Source of the DNA: Gemmatimonadota bacterium | GTDB taxonomy: Bacteria > Gemmatimonadota > Gemmatimonadetes > Longimicrobiales > Gaopeijiaceae | Direction of reading: 5' to 3' | Length of the DNA: 33,436 nt | Assembly (NCBI GenBank): GCA_002718595.1 | Contig: PBFD01000004.1 | Coordinates: 6,147 to 39,582, forward strand | Shown: piece by piece, positions 29,275 to 33,436 of the stretch | How the letters are laid out: every line of letters begins with the position of its first letter | How positions within the stretch are numbered: position 1 is the stretch's first letter | Position numbers and translations under genes: made by a program | The notes under the pieces: model-generated | What the model saw: only the letters and a program-made list of their open reading frames with translations | Databases searched by the model: none | Told to the model about the DNA's origin: nothing

Positions 29275-30069
29275 ATGCGCACCAAAACTATAATGTTTGT
29301 AGCTCCGGTCATGGTATTTGTCCTAATGTCCGATTTAGTTCAAAGAACACTGCTACCCATAGTTTTGAAGTGTTTTCCCAGGAAGAAAGAGGAAATTTTA
29401 GCAGTGTGGGTGAGGTGGTTGGCCGCTGTGCCCATACATTTAGCCAGGGTCACAGGTGTCGGTGATTTTGATGCCCGGCCTGCAATACCACCCGAGTCAG
29501 GTGTACTAATTTTGATGAATCATCAGTCCATCTTAGATATACCGATGGCTATTCTAAGTATACAGAGAGGATATCCGATAATTGTCACTCGAGAGGGATA
29601 TGCAAAGGGTATTCCCCTAATCTCGGGGATAGTGAGAATGCTAGAATTCCCGACAGTCAAACCACGAGACGGTTCTAAAACTGACTTCAAAAAACTCTAT
29701 AGGGCAGCGAAAACCACAAAGCCGTTGGTGATTTATCCAGAGGGTGCCCGCAGCAGAGACGGGGAACTATTACCTTTCCAAGATGGTGCTTTAAATGTGT
29801 TTCTAAAAAGTCGAAAGTGGAAAGTATATCTCCTTGTAGTTGACGGTATTTGGCCTTGCGGGACCTTCTACCACATAACATCTCTTCAAGAGAAATTGGA
29901 CTGTAAAAAGAAGGTTTTGGGCCCTTTTGATTCTCCCGATAATCCGGAGGATTTTTCTGGTTGGTTAGAGGAGATGGAAGGTCGTATGACGGAAGGATTG
30001 GCCTCCCTGAGAGAGCAAGATGATAGCAAAACGGAGGAATCGCTGACGCTTTTTGATGGGGTGGCATGA
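29275..30069 (+). CDS. PlsC-type 1-acylglycerol-3-phosphate acyltransferase
   Basis: The protein has 264 residues from the ATG at 29275 (AGGAG at 29262-29266, 8-base gap); a GTG at 29269 would add two residues. The family acylates lysophosphatidic acid to phosphatidic acid at the membrane. The catalytic NH-x-x-x-x-D motif reads NHQSILDIP (His83, Asp88), and the PEG-x-R-S motif reads YPEGARSRDGELLPFQDGAL. A first hydrophobic helix (IMFVAPVMVFVLMSDLV) anchors it. The block FPTVKPRDGSKTDFKKL matches the acceptor-binding region. It is apparently the first of three plus-strand genes (methyltransferase, DCC1 protein) with short gaps, although the next start lacks a Shine-Dalgarno. Confidence 0.9.
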   Translation: MRTKTIMFVAPVMVFVLMSDLVQRTLLPIVLKCFPRKKEEILAVWVRWLAAVPIHLARVTGVGDFDARPAIPPESGVLILMNHQSILDIPMAILSIQRGYPIIVTREGYAKGIPLISGIVRMLEFPTVKPRDGSKTDFKKLYRAAKTTKPLVIYPEGARSRDGELLPFQDGALNVFLKSRKWKVYLLVVDGIWPCGTFYHITSLQEKLDCKKKVLGPFDSPDNPEDFSGWLEEMEGRMTEGLASLREQDDSKTEESLTLFDGVA

Positions 30070-30088
30070 CGCTGTCTTTATTGCTGCT

Positions 30089-30724
30089 ATGAAGTGCATT
30101 GTCTGTAAAAGTGACTTGGTGGAGAACTTCAAGGTTATAGACAGTAAAACCTACTGGAAATGCAACTATTGTTTGGCAAAATTTCTGGACAAGAGTCACT
30201 ATCTGGACCCTGCACTCGAAAAAGATCGTTACTTGGAGCACCAAAATAATATCGATGACCAAGGGTACAGGGATTTCTTATCAAGACTTTCAAACCCCCT
30301 GAAAGAAAAGTTGGTAACGAGCGAAAAGGGGCTTGATTTCGGTTGTGGACACGGTCCAGCGTTAGCAGAGATGCTTAGTTCAGAAGGTTTTACAATGGAT
30401 CTTTACGATCCATTTTTCTTTCCAAATAAAGATATTTTTTCCAAGAAGTATGATTTCATCACCTGTACGGAAGCAGCAGAACATTTCTTTGACCCTTATA
30501 AAGAATTTAATGTGCTGGATGGACTTTTAGTCAGTGGTGGTTGGTTAGGCGTAATGACCTGTTTTTTGACTGACGAAGAATTGTTTGGAAATTGGCACTA
30601 TCGAAGGGATCCTACCCACGTAGTTTTCTATGCAGAGAAAACATTCGAAGTGATTGCATCCCAGAGAGAATGGAACTGCGAGATCCAATCAAAAGATATT
30701 GTTTTGTTGAAAAAAGGCTGCTGA
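30089..30724 (+). CDS. zinc-ribbon class I SAM-dependent methyltransferase
   Basis: The protein has 211 residues from the ATG at 30089; the frame is open to 30053 but the shorter start gives the usual MKC-x-x-C beginning. Cys3/Cys6 and Cys25/Cys28 (CIVC and CNYC) form a zinc ribbon. The SAM motif is GLDFGCGHGPA (81-91), followed by an acidic position in MDLYDPFFFP. Then comes FITCTEAAEHFFDPYKEF, as in the Methyltransf_11/23 group, and a late WHYRRDPTHVVFY that is typical of methyltransferases with a histidine after the SAM site. The substrate is unknown. No ribosome site is visible. Confidence 0.85.
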   Translation: MKCIVCKSDLVENFKVIDSKTYWKCNYCLAKFLDKSHYLDPALEKDRYLEHQNNIDDQGYRDFLSRLSNPLKEKLVTSEKGLDFGCGHGPALAEMLSSEGFTMDLYDPFFFPNKDIFSKKYDFITCTEAAEHFFDPYKEFNVLDGLLVSGGWLGVMTCFLTDEELFGNWHYRRDPTHVVFYAEKTFEVIASQREWNCEIQSKDIVLLKKGC

Positions 30725-30751
30725 AGATGTTGTGTCGCAAACATACCGATA

Positions 30752-31195
30752 ATGGAAGAGGGTTTTAGCGCAGTGGATGTCCAAGGTAAACCAGTATTGC
30801 TTTACGATGGTCTGTGTGGGTTTTGCGACAGCGCAGTGCGATTTTTCTTAAGGTTTGATACGCAGGGTGTGATGCGTTTTGCACCCCTTCAGGGAGAATT
30901 TGCTGCTTCGGTAATTGGGCGTCACCTACCTCTCAGAGAAGTTGATTCCCTTATTCTAGTGGAGTCAGAAAGTCAGAAGGGAGAGGAACAGGTGCATGTG
31001 CGGTCAGAAGCAGTGCTCAGAATTGCGTGGTATATGGGTGGTCTTTGGAAAGCCTTTGTGATCTTCAGAATAATTCCTAGGTCTGTACGTGATTGGTCTT
31101 ATGATGTTTTTGCTCGTTCACGTTATCGGTATTTTGGACGTCTCGACAATTGTAGCATGCCTTCTTCTAAGGCGAGCTACAGATTTTTGGATTAA
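30752..31195 (+). CDS. DCC1-type thiol-disulfide oxidoreductase (DUF393)
   Basis: The protein has 147 residues. The family hallmark D-x-x-C-x-x-C is at Asp19, Cys22, Cys25 (LLYDGLCGFC), followed by the helix DSAVRFFLRFD and the segment FAPLQGEFA. Further along is the conserved VRSEAVLRIAWYMGGLWK, with R-S-x-A. The protein should act on disulfides in the cytoplasm; the partner is unknown. It starts 27 bases after the methyltransferase. Its 3' end overlaps by 29 bases the convergent Sel1-type gene on the minus strand. Confidence 0.92.
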   Translation: MEEGFSAVDVQGKPVLLYDGLCGFCDSAVRFFLRFDTQGVMRFAPLQGEFAASVIGRHLPLREVDSLILVESESQKGEEQVHVRSEAVLRIAWYMGGLWKAFVIFRIIPRSVRDWSYDVFARSRYRYFGRLDNCSMPSSKASYRFLD

Positions 31196-31877
31196 GCAGC
31201 CTTTTAAGAGCGTTGTCTGCAGCATCATTACCTGCTTCAGCCGCTTTTGAATACCAGAATTTAGCTTTTTCGATATTGCGAGGCACTCCAAGTCCAGCTT
31301 CATAGGCTTCCCCGAGTCGAAGGGCGGGAATTATGTCTCCTGCAGTGGCAGCTTGTAGCCACCATGCAGCTGCTTTTGTGCGGTCCACCTTAACGCCTCG
31401 GCCATCTCTGTACATGTTGCCCACATTGTGTATTGCCAGGATATGACCCTCCTCAGCAGCCGCTTTGTACCAGTGAAGGGCTTGCTTATAGTCGATTTCT
31501 GTTCCAAGACCTTCGTCGTGGGCGGTTCCCATCAGAAAAATGGCTTCGATATTACCTGAATCGGCTAATACACCGATTTCATCCAAAATTTTTTCAGCAA
31601 TTTGCTTGGCTTTTGAAAGATTTTGTTGGAAGCCCATGCGACCGGTGGAGAGGACTCTGGCAATCCACATTTGGGCTAGTACATCATCCTTGTTTTGAGA
31701 TACTTCCAGTAGTAGTTCTTTGGCTCTTGCGTCATTCACTGTGCCGATCACTCCCGTGTAGTGATCGATAGCTTCGAGAAGCCTGCTATCTGTTACTGTT
31801 GAACTTTGGGCTTCCAGGTCAAAAACACTGAGTAACGTTAGGTACGTGCAGATGAATATGTGAATAAAAACTTTCAT
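31167..31877 (-). CDS. secreted Sel1-repeat protein
   Basis: The protein has 236 residues. MKVFIHIFICTYLTLLSVFDLEAQ is a signal peptide, with a cut after LEA. At least four Sel1-like units of 36 residues follow, ending near NALKRLL: SGNIEAIFLMGTAHDEGLGTEIDYKQALHWYKAAAEEGHILAIHNVGNMYRDGRGVKVDRTKAAAWWLQAATAGDIIP, then AGNDAAD. The A-x-x-W-x-x-x-A-A-x-x-G pattern gives paired helices that act as protein-interaction scaffolds in the periplasm. The start overlaps the stop of the YczE-type gene by four bases (ATGA), so they are co-transcribed. No partner is known. Confidence 0.87.
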   Translation of the reverse strand: MKVFIHIFICTYLTLLSVFDLEAQSSTVTDSRLLEAIDHYTGVIGTVNDARAKELLLEVSQNKDDVLAQMWIARVLSTGRMGFQQNLSKAKQIAEKILDEIGVLADSGNIEAIFLMGTAHDEGLGTEIDYKQALHWYKAAAEEGHILAIHNVGNMYRDGRGVKVDRTKAAAWWLQAATAGDIIPALRLGEAYEAGLGVPRNIEKAKFWYSKAAEAGNDAADNALKRLLNPKICSSP

Positions 31878-32512
31878 TTGATCAGCTTAAAGCTTGGAGA
31901 AGGATCCGATGAAACCCTGCATATTTTTAAGCTTAATTGCATGACTGGTCCCATCAGTAAGGCGAAAATGACGGTTCCTAGGCCAATAGATCCGCCAAGG
32001 AGAGCGGCTATCACTAGCACTGTTATCTCTACACTGTTCCGTGTAAACCGCAGGCTCTTACCGAGTTTATTAGATAGCCCCATAGCGAGTCCGTCTCTGG
32101 GCCCGGCCCCTAAACGTGCCCCGATATAAAGTGCACTGGCCAAGCCCATAACACTTATCCCTCCCAAAAATTGAATGATTCCTGGTAACCCTCCTGTAGC
32201 TTCAGGTAGCCAGGTCTGAGTGCGTACGAAATCGATCCAAGGTCCAACTGTTAACATATTGAGAACGGTCGCAAGGCCAGGCTTAACGGATAAAACCACC
32301 CAACTAAAAATGATGATCATGCATCCAAAGCTCTGAGACATTCTGCCAAAACTAAAGCCAGATCGGATACTTAGGATTTCGTGAAAGGCGGACCAGGGAT
32401 CTAGGCCGATGTGAGCTTCTAGCATCAGTGACACTGCCACTCCAAAAAGGAATAAACCAATTTGAAGTCGGGCCATATAAATCCAGAATTTCAGGCTTAA
32501 GAGTGTGTCCAT
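31874..32512 (-). CDS. YczE-type integral membrane protein
   Basis: The protein has 212 residues and about six hydrophobic segments. The features match the YczE/YitT-like family: LDPWSAFHEILSIRSGFSFG (the G-x-G/DPW loop), TVLNMLTVGPWIDFV, and the well-conserved LYIGARLGAGPRDGLAMGL. A last one, GTVIFALLMGPVMQLSL, also fits. The function of the family is not settled; YczE relatives sit near amino-acid or antibiotic genes in Bacillus. A weak ribosome site (GGAC) precedes the ATG at 32512. It is the first gene of a two-gene unit with the Sel1 protein. Confidence 0.85.
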   Translation of the reverse strand: MDTLLSLKFWIYMARLQIGLFLFGVAVSLMLEAHIGLDPWSAFHEILSIRSGFSFGRMSQSFGCMIIIFSWVVLSVKPGLATVLNMLTVGPWIDFVRTQTWLPEATGGLPGIIQFLGGISVMGLASALYIGARLGAGPRDGLAMGLSNKLGKSLRFTRNSVEITVLVIAALLGGSIGLGTVIFALLMGPVMQLSLKICRVSSDPSPSFKLIK

Positions 32513-32688
32513 TTTTGTCCGATTTTATCGACCGACGGGTTTTAGGGTCCTGGATCAAAGTAATCTAGTGTTGACCAATCTAATAAGTTTCTTTTGAAAA
32601 TTTTACTACTATCGAAATAGTGTTCTGTTTCCTCGGTAATTGTTTTAGCTTTGGTCTTGCTAATGGGAAAATTAGTCGGAGAGATAAA

Positions 32689-32856
32689 ATGAGTGGTGAT
32701 GAAGGCAATCCGCATTTTACAACATACAGAAGATGGTTAGGCTACGTACTCGTTGTTGTGGGAAGTTCTATGTGGATCTTCTGGGATCATACTAAGTTGG
32801 GGCCAGCTGTAATAGGGCTAGGATTACTGCTAGTTATAGCTCATAGGAAGAAGTGA
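32689..32856 (+). CDS. 55-residue membrane protein of unknown function
   Basis: The ATG at 32689 is preceded by GGAGAG with a 5-base gap; an in-frame longer start at 32620 lacks this. The protein has a charged N-terminus (MSGDEGNPHFTTYRRW) and two hydrophobic segments (LGYVLVVVGSSMWIFWDH and LGPAVIGLGLLLVIAH), then RKK. This is a hairpin-like small membrane protein. No family recognised. Confidence 0.6.
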   Translation: MSGDEGNPHFTTYRRWLGYVLVVVGSSMWIFWDHTKLGPAVIGLGLLLVIAHRKK

Positions 32857-32972
32857 AGGGCATAGAAACCTCTAGTTAGAGGAATGAGTCATCAAGAAGC
32901 CATAGCGATTCTTTCGCAGTCCTGTATGACATCGCTGGCATTAGCTTTTACAAAATTTCATCAGGAGAAATA

Positions 32973-33436
32973 ATGAGTAACCCGATCGTAACCATCGAAA
33001 CAAACCTCGGTACCATAGAGGCGGAACTGTATGAAGACGCTGCTCCTAAAACTGTGGCCAATTTCATAGATTTGGCTACACATGGCTATTACGACGATGT
33101 AATTTTCCATCGTGTAATTGACAGTTTTATGATTCAGGGTGGTGATCCCGATGGTACGGGTATGGGAGGGCCTGGTTACACAATTCCCTGCGAATTTGGT
33201 GAAGGATTAGCACATAGTGAACCTGGGATGTTCTCCATGGCCAACGCTGGTCCAAATACTGGAGGCTCCCAATTCTTCATTACTTTAGCTGCCACTCCTT
33301 GGTTGGACGGTAAGCACGCTATTTTTGGAAAAGTATCTTCTGGATTGGAAGTAGTTCAGGCAATAGGACGGGTGCAGACGGGTGCTTCTGATCGACCTGT
33401 GGAAGATGTCGTGATGGAAAAAGTGACCGTGACGGG
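32973..33436 (+). CDS. cyclophilin-type peptidyl-prolyl cis-trans isomerase, 3' end beyond window
   Basis: The frame has 154 codons with no stop before the end. AGGAG (32963-32967) precedes the ATG. Cyclophilins speed proline isomerisation during folding. Signature residues are FHRVI with the catalytic Arg, then [16 protein letters not shown], the [16 protein letters not shown] block and [12 protein letters not shown]. There is no signal peptide, so it should be cytoplasmic. The break falls near the usual C-terminus, so only a few residues are missing. Confidence 0.95.
   Translation, partial: MSNPIVTIETNLGTIEAELYEDAAPKTVANFIDLATHGYYDDVIFHRVIDSFMIQGGDPDGTGMGGPGYTIPCEFGEGLAHSEPGMFSMANAGPNTGGSQFFITLAATPWLDGKHAIFGKVSSGLEVVQAIGRVQTGASDRPVEDVVMEKVTVT

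Noticed and set aside
1-33436. CRISPR arrays, insertion sequences, integrases or phage genes
   Set aside because: No regularly spaced repeats of the right size, transposase motifs or phage structural genes were seen.

Overview
The window reads as a chromosomal segment of a Gram-negative bacterium. It holds an outer-membrane beta-barrel protein, many lipoprotein and Sec signals, a Tat signal, an RND exporter and clear Shine-Dalgarno starts. Several gene types are ones I associate with uncultivated marine Gemmatimonadota-like bacteria: an LVIVD-repeat lipoprotein, a TPR protein with the RRRVVRVVVAY-type membrane N-terminus, and DUF305/DUF411 lipoproteins. That placement is an inference from gene content only. 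I saw no rRNA, tRNA, CRISPR array, transposase or integrase. Both ends cut a gene: an Omp85-like barrel at the left and a cyclophilin at the right.

Layout. (1) 1-1875, minus strand: Omp85-like barrel, small lipoprotein and SnoaL-like protein, probably one transcription unit. A divergent intergenic region with an 8-bp inverted repeat separates them from a secreted protein built of two copies of one domain (2075-2818). (2) 3185-15480, plus strand: eight tightly packed, often overlapping genes. In order they encode an OleC-like adenylate-forming enzyme, a UbiA prenyltransferase, a PEP-synthase/rifampin-phosphotransferase-like enzyme, a double GNAT protein, an HMG-CoA reductase, a BtaA-like (DUF3419) aminocarboxypropyl transferase, a membrane protein fusing a phytol/dolichol-kinase-like half to a DUF92-like half, and an MMPL/RND exporter. 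I read this as a biosynthesis-and-export operon for an isoprenoid-containing lipid that I cannot match to any described pathway. It is the most interesting part of the window.

(3) 15603-19122: a membrane-anchored FlgO/TPR protein and a Tat-exported UroD-family protein. (4) 19132-23637: a copper/periplasm-flavoured group. A DUF411 lipoprotein and a double-VOC lipoprotein lie on minus; a DUF305 lipoprotein and an LVIVD-repeat lipoprotein lie on plus, closed by a strong hairpin terminator. (5) 23661-25120: a gene remnant on minus that runs under the TTG start of a DEAD-box RNA helicase, which looks like an old rearrangement junction. (6) 25276-27359: a lipoprotein and an M20 amidohydrolase diverge from an AT-rich region with helically spaced repeats and a 16-bp palindrome. 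(7) 27442-33436: small membrane proteins, a lumazine-binding-like/NTF2 protein, an XRE regulator, a PlsC-type acyltransferase, a zinc-ribbon methyltransferase, a DCC1-type thiol oxidoreductase, a Sel1 protein, a YczE-type membrane protein and a cyclophilin.

How the genes may work together. In the eight-gene operon, HMG-CoA reductase would raise mevalonate supply. The kinase fusion would activate a prenyl alcohol, UbiA would join the prenyl chain to an acceptor, and the ligase, PEP-dependent enzyme, acyltransferase and BtaA-like enzyme would modify the head group. The RND pump would move the product outward. This assembly is inferred; each single family call rests on motifs visible in the translated sequence.
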